A stretch of 64,000 bases of DNA from Endozoicomonas sp965208385. Lineage in GTDB: Bacteria > Pseudomonadota > Gammaproteobacteria > Pseudomonadales > Endozoicomonadaceae. Shown piece by piece: positions 33,010 to 42,886 of the stretch. The notes beneath the pieces are model-generated. The model ran no database searches. It was not told where the DNA came from and saw nothing but the letters and a program-made list of their open reading frames with translations. The stretch covers positions 39,756 through 103,755 of the forward strand of contig CBDBOO010000021.1 in NCBI GenBank assembly GCA_965208385.1, read 5' to 3'. The translations under genes and the position numbers were made by a program. Numbering within the stretch: position 1 is the first letter of the stretch; every line of letters starts with the position of its first letter.

Positions 33010-33306
33010 ATGGATTTGACGCCGTTGAAAGCATTGGTTGCAATCAATAACCTGATGGCGGGTTTATTGTTGTTGTTGGTGATGCTCTCAGGCTTTTCTG
33101 TCAGTTATGTGGCTTACGAAAATCGGCGTCTTTATAACAGTCTCCAACAGGAGTTGGAGAACCGTAACAATGCCCAGGGAGAGTGGGCCAGATTGTTATT
33201 GGAGCACAGTACACTGACTGCACCGGGGCGTGTGGAAAGAATTGCCAGGGAGAGGCTGAATATGGATGTTCCAGGGTCTGAAAGGATTGAGATGGTATTA
33301 CCATGA
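33010..33306 (+). CDS. ftsL: Cell division protein FtsL
   Basis: A 98-aa bitopic protein with a short cytoplasmic start, one transmembrane helix (LMAGLLLLLVMLSGFSVSYVAY) and a periplasmic coiled-coil (NRRLYNSLQQELENRNNAQ). It forms the FtsQLB complex that activates FtsWI. The family is poorly conserved, so identification relies on size, topology and position between rsmH and ftsI. Confidence 0.93.
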   Translation: MDLTPLKALVAINNLMAGLLLLLVMLSGFSVSYVAYENRRLYNSLQQELENRNNAQGEWARLLLEHSTLTAPGRVERIARERLNMDVPGSERIEMVLP

Positions 33307-35135
33307 TCAGTGCAGTCAGGCAGAAAAAAACGAGACGGACTGTAACGGAGCGAAAACCGCTTCGTACCGGAACTGTCAAAAAGAATGATTCAAAGTCAAG
33401 GTCAATATCAAAGGCCAAGGCTGAAGCACGACCTATTGCATGGCGTTTGAAGATTCTACAACTGTTGGTTGTATGTGCTGGCCTTACTATAGGTTATCGA
33501 ATTCTTGATTTGCAGTTACTGGATCGACAGTTTCTCCAGGATGAGGGTGATAAGCGTTCCGTACGTTATGAGTCTCTAGCTGCACATCGAGGTGTCATTT
33601 TTGACCGCAATGGCAAGCCATTGGCTGTTAGTACGCCGGTAATGACAATCTGGGCTAATCCTGGGGATTTGCTGGAAGCGAAAGATCGTTGGGCAGAGTT
33701 GGCTGGGAATTTAAAGGTTTCTGAAAGCTGGTTATCCAGAAAAATCATTGCCAATCAGAGAAAGGGATTTATTTACCTGAAAAGGCATTTGATACCGGAG
33801 CAGGGGAATGCGGTTATGTCCCTGAAAGTTCCTGGCGTGCATGCTGAAAATGAGCGTCGACGCTATTATCCCGCAGGTGAAGTGACCTCTCATCTCGTTG
33901 GATTTACCGATATTGATGAAAATGGTCAGGAAGGCGTAGAGCTGGGATATAATGCATGGTTGACCGGTGAAGCTGGTCAGCGGAGGGTTTTGAAAGATCG
34001 TCGGGGTAATCTGGTTCGACAGGCGGATCTGGTGAAAAGTTCTGAACCCGGAAAAGAGCTGATGCTGAGTATTGATTTGCGTCTGCAGTATCTGGCTTAC
34101 CGGGAGTTAAAAAAGGCTGTGCAAACCTATCAGGCAAAATCAGGCTCTCTGGTTATGCTGGATGTCAAGACCGGGGAGATCCTGGCAATGGTTAATCAGC
34201 CAACGTATAACCCTAATAATCGGGCTGGAATGAAGCCTGGGAAAATGCGAAACAGAGCTGTTACAGATATGCTGGAGCCGGGTTCAACTATTAAGCCGTT
34301 TACCGTTGCGGCCGCCCTGGAATCAGGTCAGTACAATCGAAATAGTATAGTGAATACGTCACCAGGCTATATGCGCCTGGGTCGAGATCAGGTTCGAGAT
34401 GCTCGTAATTACGGCAGTATTGATGTCACCACTATTATGAGTAAGTCCAGCAATATCGGTGTCTCAAAAATTGCACTGGATATTGGCCCGGATAAAGTTC
34501 TTGAAATGATGCAAAGAGTCGGGTTTGGCCAGGGAACAGGAACAGGCTTTCCCGGAGAAAATACCGGTTATCTGCCTTTTAAAGATCGCTGGAGTGATAT
34601 CGAAGTGGCTACTTTATCCTTCGGTTATGGTTTGACGGTGACCCCATTGCAACTTGCTCAGGCCTATATGGCCGTAGGTGCTGGTGGTATTATGCGCCCT
34701 CTGTCGCTTATAAAGCGAGACGTTACCCCTAAAGGGGTTCGGGTAATGGATGAGAATGTTGCCAGGGAAGTAAAAGCCATGCTTCAGGCTGTCGTAGGAA
34801 AAAGTGGCACAGGCCGTCGAGCCAGGGTTCCCGGGTATGAGGTTGGTGGTAAAACGGGCACTATTCGAAAGGCGGGCAGTAAAGGGTATTCCGAAAATCG
34901 CTATATTGGTTTATTTGCTGGCATTGCTCCGATAGATAATCCTCGCATTGCCATGGTGGTGGTTATTGATGATCCCGGAGGTAAAACCTATTACGGCGGT
35001 CTGACTGCGGCACCTGTTTTTTCTAAAGTGGCTGCAGGTGCCTTGAGAACTCTCGGTGTTCAGCCCGAGAAGCAGCAAATGCTGACAACGATGGAGCCCG
35101 TTAAGCAGCGCATTGATTCTGGTAATCCCGGATAA
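33303..35135 (+). CDS. ftsI: Septal peptidoglycan transpeptidase FtsI (PBP3)
   Basis: A 610-aa class B penicillin-binding protein. A basic N-terminus of about 45 residues precedes one transmembrane helix (residues 46-68). The pedestal domain has YYPAGEVTSHLVGFTD, then the transpeptidase. Active-site Ser328 is in SxxK (PGSTIKPF), SxN is SSN in MSKSSNIG, and KTG is in GGKTGTIRK. It cross-links septal wall with FtsW. The start overlaps the ftsL stop (ATGA). Confidence 0.97.
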   Translation: MISAVRQKKTRRTVTERKPLRTGTVKKNDSKSRSISKAKAEARPIAWRLKILQLLVVCAGLTIGYRILDLQLLDRQFLQDEGDKRSVRYESLAAHRGVIFDRNGKPLAVSTPVMTIWANPGDLLEAKDRWAELAGNLKVSESWLSRKIIANQRKGFIYLKRHLIPEQGNAVMSLKVPGVHAENERRRYYPAGEVTSHLVGFTDIDENGQEGVELGYNAWLTGEAGQRRVLKDRRGNLVRQADLVKSSEPGKELMLSIDLRLQYLAYRELKKAVQTYQAKSGSLVMLDVKTGEILAMVNQPTYNPNNRAGMKPGKMRNRAVTDMLEPGSTIKPFTVAAALESGQYNRNSIVNTSPGYMRLGRDQVRDARNYGSIDVTTIMSKSSNIGVSKIALDIGPDKVLEMMQRVGFGQGTGTGFPGENTGYLPFKDRWSDIEVATLSFGYGLTVTPLQLAQAYMAVGAGGIMRPLSLIKRDVTPKGVRVMDENVAREVKAMLQAVVGKSGTGRRARVPGYEVGGKTGTIRKAGSKGYSENRYIGLFAGIAPIDNPRIAMVVVIDDPGGKTYYGGLTAAPVFSKVAAGALRTLGVQPEKQQMLTTMEPVKQRIDSGNPG

Positions 35136-35183
35136 ATATATTTTTTTGAAGCTGAAAAATTTTGAGAGTGTGACAGAACCGAA

Positions 35184-36701
35184 ATGACAGAACAGCCCAT
35201 CAGAACTCTGAACGGGATATTGGCAGAGCTTAAGATGACTCCGCTGGAAACCGACAGAGTGATCACTAATCTGGCCCTTGATAGTCGAAAGATTGTCGGG
35301 GGCGAGCTGTTTTTTGCAGTTCCCGGTTTTGATACCGATGGTTGGGAATATGTAGCGGATGCACAGGCGAAGGGCGCTGCAGCAATTCTGGTTCAGGACG
35401 ACGACGTAAGTCGTAAAGCTCTGTCACTGGCCAGTCCGACGGATGTAATCCCGGTGATTTTTATCGAAGGTTTAAAGGATAAGATTGGGTTTCTGGCTGA
35501 TCGTTACTATCGACACTTATCTCAAAAGGTAAAAATCACAGGCTTTACGGGTACCAATGGCAAAACGTCTTGTTGCTGGTTTCTTTCCCAGATGATGACT
35601 GCTCTGGGCAATGAGTGTGCAATCATGGGAACCATTGGGCAAGGCTTTCCGGGAAGATTGAAGCCTGCCCTGAATACGACTGCGGATGTGCTCTCCATAC
35701 ATAAATATGTTGCCAAACTTGCGCAGACATCCGTTCCTGCTCTGGCTATGGAAGTGTCTTCCCACGGGTTGGATCAGGGTCGAGTGAATTCACTTGAATT
35801 TGAAGTTGGGGTGTTTACCCACATCAGCCGGGATCATCTGGATTATCATAATAGTCTTGAAGAATATGCCCTGGCAAAATCCAGGCTCTTTTCCCAGATA
35901 TCTCCGCGACATGCTGTGATTGGTCTGGATGATCAGTATTCAGACATGATGATTGAAGCATGTGGTTCGAAAATAGCTCCTGTTACCTGGTCTTTGGAAA
36001 ACAGTAATGCTGACGTCTACGCCAGTAATATTCAAATACATAAACGTGGCTTTACGGCACAGCTTTATACCCCATGGGGTGAAAGTGCTTTTGAAACTTC
36101 ACTGATGGGGCGGTTTAATCTTGAAAACCTTCTGGCAGTGATATCGGCTCTGGGCGTTCAGGGTTTCCCTTTGAAAGATATTGTCAAAACCATTCCTGTG
36201 CTGACAACCGTTCCGGGTCGAATGCAAATGTTGGGTGGTGATGGCCAACCGTTGGTTATTGTTGATTATGCCCATACCTCAGATGCCTTGAAGAGTGTTC
36301 TTGATTCGCTGCGTGAGCATGGTGCAGAGCGATTAATCTGTATTTATGGCTGTGGTGGGGATAGAGATAGAGGTAAGCGACCGTTGATGACAAGAGCCGC
36401 TCTTGATGGTGCTGATCGTGTGGTGTTGACCAGCGATAATCCCAGGGGAGAAAAACCGGAACAGATTATTGCTGATGCCCTTGAAAATATTGCGGAACGA
36501 GAGAAGCAAAGAGTCAGTGTTATTGTTGGGCGGGCAGAAGCTATAGCCCAGACCATTGCCAGTGCCAGAGTTGATGATTTGATTGTTGTTGCTGGCAAGG
36601 GGCATGAAGATTATCAGGAAATAGCCGGTACCCGGTATCCGTTTGATGACCGGGAGCAGGTAAAAATGGCTCTTCTAAGAAGGGAGTCAGCCAGTGATTA
36701 A
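35184..36701 (+). CDS. murE: UDP-MurNAc-L-Ala-D-Glu:meso-diaminopimelate ligase
   Basis: A 505-aa cytoplasmic Mur ligase adding the third stem residue. ATP-binding loop GFTGTNGKTSC; HTSRDHLDYH-like block (VFTHISRDHLDYH); C-terminal DYAHTSDALKSVL and YGCGGDRDRGKRP. The DNPR motif (TSDNPRGE) specifies meso-diaminopimelate, so the wall is the usual Gram-negative type. Its 3' end overlaps murF by eight bases. Confidence 0.97.
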   Translation: MTEQPIRTLNGILAELKMTPLETDRVITNLALDSRKIVGGELFFAVPGFDTDGWEYVADAQAKGAAAILVQDDDVSRKALSLASPTDVIPVIFIEGLKDKIGFLADRYYRHLSQKVKITGFTGTNGKTSCCWFLSQMMTALGNECAIMGTIGQGFPGRLKPALNTTADVLSIHKYVAKLAQTSVPALAMEVSSHGLDQGRVNSLEFEVGVFTHISRDHLDYHNSLEEYALAKSRLFSQISPRHAVIGLDDQYSDMMIEACGSKIAPVTWSLENSNADVYASNIQIHKRGFTAQLYTPWGESAFETSLMGRFNLENLLAVISALGVQGFPLKDIVKTIPVLTTVPGRMQMLGGDGQPLVIVDYAHTSDALKSVLDSLREHGAERLICIYGCGGDRDRGKRPLMTRAALDGADRVVLTSDNPRGEKPEQIIADALENIAEREKQRVSVIVGRAEAIAQTIASARVDDLIVVAGKGHEDYQEIAGTRYPFDDREQVKMALLRRESASD

Positions 36702-38118
36702 TGAACTTTCCATCAAAGAGCTGGCCTCAATATTAGATGGTGATTTACATCTGGCTGTTGAGGATGTTAATCAAATCATCTCAGGGCTGAGTATTGATAC
36801 CCGAACGATATCCCCAGGCGATCTGTTTGTGGCTATATCGGGCCCCAGATTTGACGGTCATGAATATCTGCAGCAGGCTTTGGATGCAGGTGCCTCCGCA
36901 GCAGTGACCAGTCGTATTGTTTCAGACTGTAGTATCCCGCAGATTGTTGTTCAAGATACCGGTGTCGCTCTTGGCCTGCTTGGTGCATTCAACCGGAATC
37001 GTTTTAGTGGAACACTGACTGCTATTACCGGTTCCTGTGGCAAAACCTCTGTGAAGGAAATGCTTTCGGCCATTTTATCACAGCAGGCTTCTGTTACGGC
37101 CACCAGAGGGAACCTTAATAATGCCTTCGGGGTTCCGCTGACACTGTTTCAAATCAGTAATCCGGATCAGTTTGCGGTGATTGAGCTGGGTACCAGCTCA
37201 CCGGGAGAAATAGATTATATAGCCAGACTGGCAAGACCGGATATCGCTCTGATTACCAATGCTGACGAAGCACACCTTGCTGATCTGATAGACGTTAATG
37301 GTGTGGCTTTTGAAAAAGGTTTCATATTGGATGCGTTGTCGTCATCGGGTATTGCAATTCTCAATTTAGACGATCCGTTTTATCCGCAATGGCATCAGCG
37401 GGTGAAGACAGAATCGGAACGAACAGTGGTCAGTTTTAGTCTGGATAATCCCCAGGCGAACTGTTACGCAAAAAATATACTAACAACGCCTGAAGGCATG
37501 ACCTTTATTCTCTGTCATGGGGAAGACAGTGTTGAGGTCAGTATTGCTTTTTGGGGACGGCATCAGGTGCTTAATGCCTGTTGCGCTGCAGCTGCAGCAT
37601 TCTCCGCTGGCTTTGATCTGGAAACAATAGCTGTCGGATTGAGTGAGGCTCGTCCCTTTCAGAGACGGGGACAGAGATTTCGTCATGAAAGCGGCGCTCT
37701 GCTGATTGATGAAACCTATAATGCCAACCCAAGGGCAACCTTGTCTGCAATAGATCAGCTGGCTGATTCAGCCTGTGCGTACAGGAATGAGGCTGACAAT
37801 ACTCAACCTGTAGAAACGATTATGGTGCTGGGTGACATGTTGGAGTTGGGTGCTGTTTCAGATATTCGTCATACAGAAGTGGGCGAGTATGCGAAAAAGA
37901 GAGGCATTACTCAATTTGCCGGTTATGGACAGTCAGCAAAGCTTGCTTGTCAGGCTTTTGGGCGTGGATATTATTTTGAAGACAAAATGGAGTTGAGTCT
38001 TTGGCTGGAAGCACGATTGACTGCCCAGGTGATGGTCATGCTGAAAGGCTCAAGAAGTATGGAAATGTTGGACGTTATAAGATTCCTGACGGGATCTGAT
38101 TATAAGGGAGAAGGTTAA
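36694..38118 (+). CDS. murF: UDP-MurNAc-tripeptide:D-Ala-D-Ala ligase MurF
   Basis: A 474-aa ligase that adds D-Ala-D-Ala to complete the pentapeptide. Three-domain Mur ligase: N-terminal substrate domain (LSIDTRTISPGDLFVAI), ATP domain (ITGSCGKTSVKEML) and C-terminal domain (LIDETYNANPRATLSAIDQL). It uses the product of MurE next door and D-Ala-D-Ala from Ddl (44344). The start ATG 36694 is in the end of murE. Confidence 0.97.
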   Translation: MINELSIKELASILDGDLHLAVEDVNQIISGLSIDTRTISPGDLFVAISGPRFDGHEYLQQALDAGASAAVTSRIVSDCSIPQIVVQDTGVALGLLGAFNRNRFSGTLTAITGSCGKTSVKEMLSAILSQQASVTATRGNLNNAFGVPLTLFQISNPDQFAVIELGTSSPGEIDYIARLARPDIALITNADEAHLADLIDVNGVAFEKGFILDALSSSGIAILNLDDPFYPQWHQRVKTESERTVVSFSLDNPQANCYAKNILTTPEGMTFILCHGEDSVEVSIAFWGRHQVLNACCAAAAAFSAGFDLETIAVGLSEARPFQRRGQRFRHESGALLIDETYNANPRATLSAIDQLADSACAYRNEADNTQPVETIMVLGDMLELGAVSDIRHTEVGEYAKKRGITQFAGYGQSAKLACQAFGRGYYFEDKMELSLWLEARLTAQVMVMLKGSRSMEMLDVIRFLTGSDYKGEG

Positions 38119-38119
38119 A

Positions 38120-39202
38120 ATGCTGCTTTGGTTGGCAGATTTTTTATCCCAGTATTATCACGGGTTTACCGTATTCAAATACCTGACATTACGAGGTATT
38201 TTTGGTGTTCTAACGGCACTTGGATTGAGCCTTTGGCTCGGACCTCATTTTATTCGGAAACTCAGTTTTTATCAGATTGGGCAAACGGTGCGGGATGATG
38301 GGCCTAAGAGCCATTTAAGCAAAGCCGGTACCCCGACTATGGGGGGAGCATTGATTTTGATTTGCATCACGATCAGTACACTGCTCTGGGCAAATCTTAA
38401 TAATCGCTATATCTGGGTTGTTATTCTGGTTACGGCCGTTTTCGGTATTGTTGGTTGGGTGGATGATTATCGGAAGGTCGTTGAGAAAAATTCCAGGGGG
38501 TTGCCAGCCAAATGGAAATTCCTCTGGCAATCTGTAGCAGGGCTGGGAGCGGCTTTCTTTCTTTATTATACGGCACCATCAGCCGTAGAAACCACGCTGA
38601 TTTTTCCATTTTTCAAACACGCCTCTGTACAGTTGGGCCCGTTTTTTATTTTGCTTACCTATCTGACCATCGTTGGTACCAGTAATGCGGTTAACCTTAC
38701 TGACGGTCTGGATGGGCTGGCAATTTTGCCAACAGTGATGGTTGCTTCAGCATTGGGGATATTTGCCTATCTCAGCGGGCATGCGAATTTTGCGCAGTAT
38801 CTCCTGATTCCTTCAGTGCCTGGTGCCGGGGAACTTATCGTTTTCTGTGGTGCTCTAGCGGGTGCTGGGTTAGGTTTTCTCTGGTTCAATACATACCCTG
38901 CCCAGGTATTTATGGGGGACGTCGGAGCGCTGGCGTTAGGAGCGGCCCTTGGTATTGTTGCGGTGATTGTACGACAGGAAATTGTGCTTGTGGTTATGGG
39001 AGGGGTGTTTGTAATGGAAACCGTTTCGGTGATTTTACAGGTCGCTTCCTTTAAATTGACCGGACGTCGTATATTTAGGATGGCTCCTCTACATCACCAT
39101 TTTGAATTAAAAGGTTGGCCAGAGCCCCGGGTGATTGTGCGTTTCTGGATTATTACAATAATTCTGGTATTGATTGGTCTGGCAACGTTGAAGTTGCGAT
39201 AA
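38120..39202 (+). CDS. mraY: Phospho-MurNAc-pentapeptide transferase MraY
   Basis: A 360-aa inner-membrane enzyme with about ten transmembrane helices that makes lipid I. Family motifs: SKAGTPTMGGALI, DDYRK, NAVNLTDGLDGLA, and the late MAPLHHHFELKGWPEPRVIVRFWI with the HHH cluster. It starts two bases after the murF stop. Confidence 0.97.
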   Translation: MLLWLADFLSQYYHGFTVFKYLTLRGIFGVLTALGLSLWLGPHFIRKLSFYQIGQTVRDDGPKSHLSKAGTPTMGGALILICITISTLLWANLNNRYIWVVILVTAVFGIVGWVDDYRKVVEKNSRGLPAKWKFLWQSVAGLGAAFFLYYTAPSAVETTLIFPFFKHASVQLGPFFILLTYLTIVGTSNAVNLTDGLDGLAILPTVMVASALGIFAYLSGHANFAQYLLIPSVPGAGELIVFCGALAGAGLGFLWFNTYPAQVFMGDVGALALGAALGIVAVIVRQEIVLVVMGGVFVMETVSVILQVASFKLTGRRIFRMAPLHHHFELKGWPEPRVIVRFWIITIILVLIGLATLKLR

Positions 39203-39223
39203 GACAGGTATGGAAATACATTC

Positions 39224-40609
39224 ATGACCGAGCAGACAGATTTACTCATAGGCTCCAGTTGTAGGCGTGTAGTCGTTGGTCTTGGTAAGACCGGGATGTC
39301 CTGTGTGCATTATCTGGCTGAGGCGGGGTTGCCCTTCAGGGTGATGGATACCCGGGAAAAGCCTCCGGGACTGGATGAGTTGGAGCAGATGTATCCAGAT
39401 ATTCCTGTTCATACTGGCAGTTTGAATGAGAGCTGGCTTTCAGAGGCTGACGAAATAGTGGTCAGTCCGGGGGTTTCACTTTCTGAGCCGGCAATATCAC
39501 AGGCACTTCAAGCAGGCGTGTCGGCTGTTGGTGATATAGAGCTATTTTGTCGTGCCATTCAGTCCGAGAAATTTAAGGCGCCAGTGATCGCTATTACCGG
39601 TTCCAATGGCAAAAGTACGGTGACTACCCTGTTGGGTGAAATGGCTCTGGAAGCGGGTATGAGAGTTGCCGTTGGAGGCAATATTGGAACACCCGCACTT
39701 GAGCTGTTGAATAAAAACAGTGCTGATATCTATATTCTTGAGTTGTCCAGCTTTCAGCTGGAAACAACCCGTTCACTCCGGGCGACTTCAGCTACAGTGC
39801 TAAATGTCAGTCCGGATCATATGGACCGATATCCGACACTTGTTGATTACCACAGAGCTAAGCAAACCATTTATCGCGGATGTAAAACAGCTGTTTTTAA
39901 TCGTGATGATGCACTGACGTCACCACTATTGCCCGTTACAGCAGGGGCAGTTTCTTTTGGTAATAGCGCACCGGATATTGGGCAGTACGGGCTATTACAT
40001 GATAGCGATGGAACATGGTTGAGTAATGGAATGAGTAAATTGCTTAACATCAATGAAATGAAAGTGCGAGGAAAGCATAATCTTCAGAATGCGCTGGCAG
40101 CCCTGGCCCTGGGTGAAGCGGCCGGTATAGATGTTGAGTCCATGTTAAATGCAATATCACGATTTACAGGGCTTGATCATCGTTGCCAATGGATTCTGGA
40201 ACAGAATGGTATCAGCTGGTTTAATGATTCAAAGGCAACCAATGTAGGTGCTGCTATAGCAGCCATTAATGGTTTGGGTGAAGAGCTTGAAGGCAAAATT
40301 GTTTTAGTTGCGGGCGGTGATGGGAAGGGTGCCGATTTTTCTGACTTAGCAAAGCCAGTGGCACGTTTTGTGAAAGATATCATTCTCATGGGTCGTGATG
40401 CGAAGCGTATAAAAGACGTCGTTGAAAATGTGACCCGGGTGCATGAAGTGAATTCAATGTCTGATGCCGTGGTCACGGCCGGTAAATTAGCCGCACCCAA
40501 GGACATTGTCCTGTTGGCACCGGCTTGTGCCAGTTTTGATATGTTCGACAACTTTGAGGATCGTGGCAACCAGTTTGTCTCGCTGTCCAGGAGACGTCTT
40601 GAATGCTGA
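39224..40609 (+). CDS. murD: UDP-MurNAc-L-Ala:D-Glu ligase MurD
   Basis: A 461-aa ligase for the second stem residue. N-terminal Rossmann part (VVGLGKTGMSCVHYLAEAG), ATP loop (ITGSNGKSTVTTLL), ELSSFQLE, VSPDHMDRY and C-terminal WFNDSKATN and APACASFDMFDNFEDRG. It ends seven bases into ftsW. Confidence 0.97.
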   Translation: MTEQTDLLIGSSCRRVVVGLGKTGMSCVHYLAEAGLPFRVMDTREKPPGLDELEQMYPDIPVHTGSLNESWLSEADEIVVSPGVSLSEPAISQALQAGVSAVGDIELFCRAIQSEKFKAPVIAITGSNGKSTVTTLLGEMALEAGMRVAVGGNIGTPALELLNKNSADIYILELSSFQLETTRSLRATSATVLNVSPDHMDRYPTLVDYHRAKQTIYRGCKTAVFNRDDALTSPLLPVTAGAVSFGNSAPDIGQYGLLHDSDGTWLSNGMSKLLNINEMKVRGKHNLQNALAALALGEAAGIDVESMLNAISRFTGLDHRCQWILEQNGISWFNDSKATNVGAAIAAINGLGEELEGKIVLVAGGDGKGADFSDLAKPVARFVKDIILMGRDAKRIKDVVENVTRVHEVNSMSDAVVTAGKLAAPKDIVLLAPACASFDMFDNFEDRGNQFVSLSRRRLEC

Positions 40610-41805
40610 AAAAACCAGTACTGGCAAAATCAGACGAAGGAGTCTCTCTGAGTTCTGTGGATACCGCATTGCTGGGGGCGATTCTGGCGTTGATGGGTAT
40701 TGGCCTGGTTATGGTGGGCTCAGCATCAATGGAGGTTGCAAGTAGTAGCTTCTCAAATCCTTTTCAGATTGTCCTGAAACAGATGATATTCATGCTGGCT
40801 GGATTGTCAGGCATGCTGGTCATGATGGTACTGCCTATTGAAAAAATTCAGCGCTTCAGTTGGGCTGCACTATTTCTGGCATTTTTTCTATTGGTCTTGG
40901 TATTGATTCTTGGGCGTGAAATAAATGGCAGTGTTCGATGGATTCCCATGGGATTCTTTAACCTCCAGGCTTCAGAAGTTGCCAAGCTGTGTATTGTTAT
41001 TTACATGGCCGGTTATCTTGTCAGGCATCATGAAGAAGTTCGTTCCCGCTGGAGTGGTTTCGGCAAACCCATGGTCGTATTAATGCTGGTGGCCAGTTTG
41101 TTATTAGCAGAACCAGATTTTGGCGCAGTGGTCGTTTTGACTGGAGCCACTATGGGGATGATTTTCATGGCAGGAGCAAGGCTGCACCAGTTTATTGTAC
41201 TGATTGTTGCTGTGGGGTGTGGGATTGCTCTGCTTGTTGTGATTGAACCATACAGGATGGCACGATTGACGTCTTATATGGACCCCTGGGCTGATGCGTT
41301 TGGCAGTGGCTATCAGTTAACGCAGGCTCTGATTGCTTTTGGCCGGGGAGAAATATTTGGAGAAGGTTTGGGAAATAGTATTCAAAAACTGTTTTACCTT
41401 CCAGAGGCGCACACGGATTTTATTTATGCGGTGCTTTCAGAAGAGTTTGGTTTGATTGGTGCTCTGTCTGTTTTGTCGCTGTTTTTATTTGTGGCATGGC
41501 GTTCCATGCAGATTGGTTTTCGGGCTGAATCCTGTGGGCTCAGGTTTCATGGTTTTGTAGCTTATGGCATTGCTCTTTTATTCGGCAGTCAGGCGCTTAT
41601 TAATATTGGTGTGAATACCGGGTTGCTGCCTACAAAAGGTTTGGCATTGCCGTTAATCAGCTATGGGGGCAGCAGTCTGATTGTGAATTGTCTTGCGTTT
41701 GGAATTTTGTTACGCATCGATTATGAACGTCGTGTATCCAGTAAAAGTAAAGTATCCAGTCAGATGGTGAATAATAATCAAAAGGGTGCGGATCATGTCG
41801 GATAA
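40603..41805 (+). CDS. ftsW: Septal peptidoglycan glycosyltransferase FtsW
   Basis: A 400-aa SEDS-family polymerase with about ten transmembrane segments. Near the N-terminus are SSVDTALLGAILALMGIGLVMVGSASM; NGSVRWIPMGFFNLQASEVAKL includes the SEDS signature, and GLPTKGLALPLISYGGSS-like sequence closes the core. It works with FtsI at the septum. It overlaps murD by seven bases and murG by eleven. Confidence 0.97.
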   Translation: MLKKPVLAKSDEGVSLSSVDTALLGAILALMGIGLVMVGSASMEVASSSFSNPFQIVLKQMIFMLAGLSGMLVMMVLPIEKIQRFSWAALFLAFFLLVLVLILGREINGSVRWIPMGFFNLQASEVAKLCIVIYMAGYLVRHHEEVRSRWSGFGKPMVVLMLVASLLLAEPDFGAVVVLTGATMGMIFMAGARLHQFIVLIVAVGCGIALLVVIEPYRMARLTSYMDPWADAFGSGYQLTQALIAFGRGEIFGEGLGNSIQKLFYLPEAHTDFIYAVLSEEFGLIGALSVLSLFLFVAWRSMQIGFRAESCGLRFHGFVAYGIALLFGSQALINIGVNTGLLPTKGLALPLISYGGSSLIVNCLAFGILLRIDYERRVSSKSKVSSQMVNNNQKGADHVG

Positions 41806-42886
41806 GAAAGCACCGCTTGTCCTTATTATGGCTGGTGGTACAGGTGGGCATATTTTTCCTGCTCTGGCAACATCTGAGGCATTGAAGGAGCAGGGGTGTA
41901 GAATTCACTGGCTTGGCACGCCTGCAAGTATGGAAGCTGAGCTGGCACCCAGGCATGGCATAGACATCAGTTTTATTCCGGTAACAGGGTTAAGAGGTAA
42001 AGGGGCAGCATTTCTGTTTAGAGCTCCGTGGAAACTGGCAGTCTCTCTTGTGAAAGCATTGAATATATTAAGAAAATTAAAACCTGTCTGTGTTGTTGGA
42101 ATGGGTGGGTATGTCACTGGGCCTGGCGGAGTTGCCGCCAGAATACTTGGTATTCCACTGGTGATTCATGAGCAAAATGCTGTAGCAGGTCTGACCAATA
42201 AGCTTCTGGCTAAAATATCCAGCAAGGTATTGCAGGCATTTCCTGATACGTTTACTGGTATTGCGGAAAGTAAAAGACAATTGACCGGTAACCCTGTAAG
42301 AGCTTCTATCGCAGCGGTGTCAAGATTAGTCCCACATCAGCCTCTCAGACTGTTAGTATTGGGGGGTAGTCGAGGTGCTCAGGCAATCAATGAAATCATG
42401 CCTGAAGTTGTGTCTCAGTGTGGAGACAAGGTTACTGTCTGGCATCAAACCGGTGCGAATAATTTTTCTGAATGCCAGAATCAATATTCCAGGCATAGTA
42501 TTACCGGACGGATTGAACCATTTATCGATGATATGGCTGCAGCTTATGAATGGTCAAATCTGGTAATTTGTCGTTCCGGAGCTTTGACTGTAGCCGAGTT
42601 GGCCGCTGCAGGCAGACCTTCTATTCTGGTACCGTTTCCTTTTGCTGTAGATGATCACCAGACAGTTAATGGCCGCTTTCTGGTAGACCAGAAAGCGGCA
42701 GTTATGATTCAGCAAAAAGATCTTGAAGTGAATAATTTGACAACTATAGTAATGGGTTTTTCTGCTGATGCAGATCGCTTAAATAGAATGGCTGATGCAG
42801 CGAGGTCGGTTAGTTTACCCGACGCAACCCGAAAAGTGGTTGATCATTGCCTACAGGTGAGTGGACTGGAGGTAAATCATGGCTGA
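41795..42886 (+). CDS. murG: Lipid II synthase MurG
   Basis: A 363-aa peripheral membrane GT28 transferase that adds GlcNAc to lipid I. AGGTGGHIFPALA is the N-terminal lipid-binding G-loop; GMGGYVTGPGGVAA, HEQNAVAGLTNK, LGGSRGAQAINEIMP (UDP-GlcNAc loop) and CRSGALTVAELAAAGRPSILVPFP follow. ATG 41795 is used because AAAGGG lies eight bases before it and MSDKKAPLVLIMAGG fits; GTG 41786 is in the same frame but is less likely. Confidence 0.97.
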   Translation: MSDKKAPLVLIMAGGTGGHIFPALATSEALKEQGCRIHWLGTPASMEAELAPRHGIDISFIPVTGLRGKGAAFLFRAPWKLAVSLVKALNILRKLKPVCVVGMGGYVTGPGGVAARILGIPLVIHEQNAVAGLTNKLLAKISSKVLQAFPDTFTGIAESKRQLTGNPVRASIAAVSRLVPHQPLRLLVLGGSRGAQAINEIMPEVVSQCGDKVTVWHQTGANNFSECQNQYSRHSITGRIEPFIDDMAAAYEWSNLVICRSGALTVAELAAAGRPSILVPFPFAVDDHQTVNGRFLVDQKAAVMIQQKDLEVNNLTTIVMGFSADADRLNRMADAARSVSLPDATRKVVDHCLQVSGLEVNHG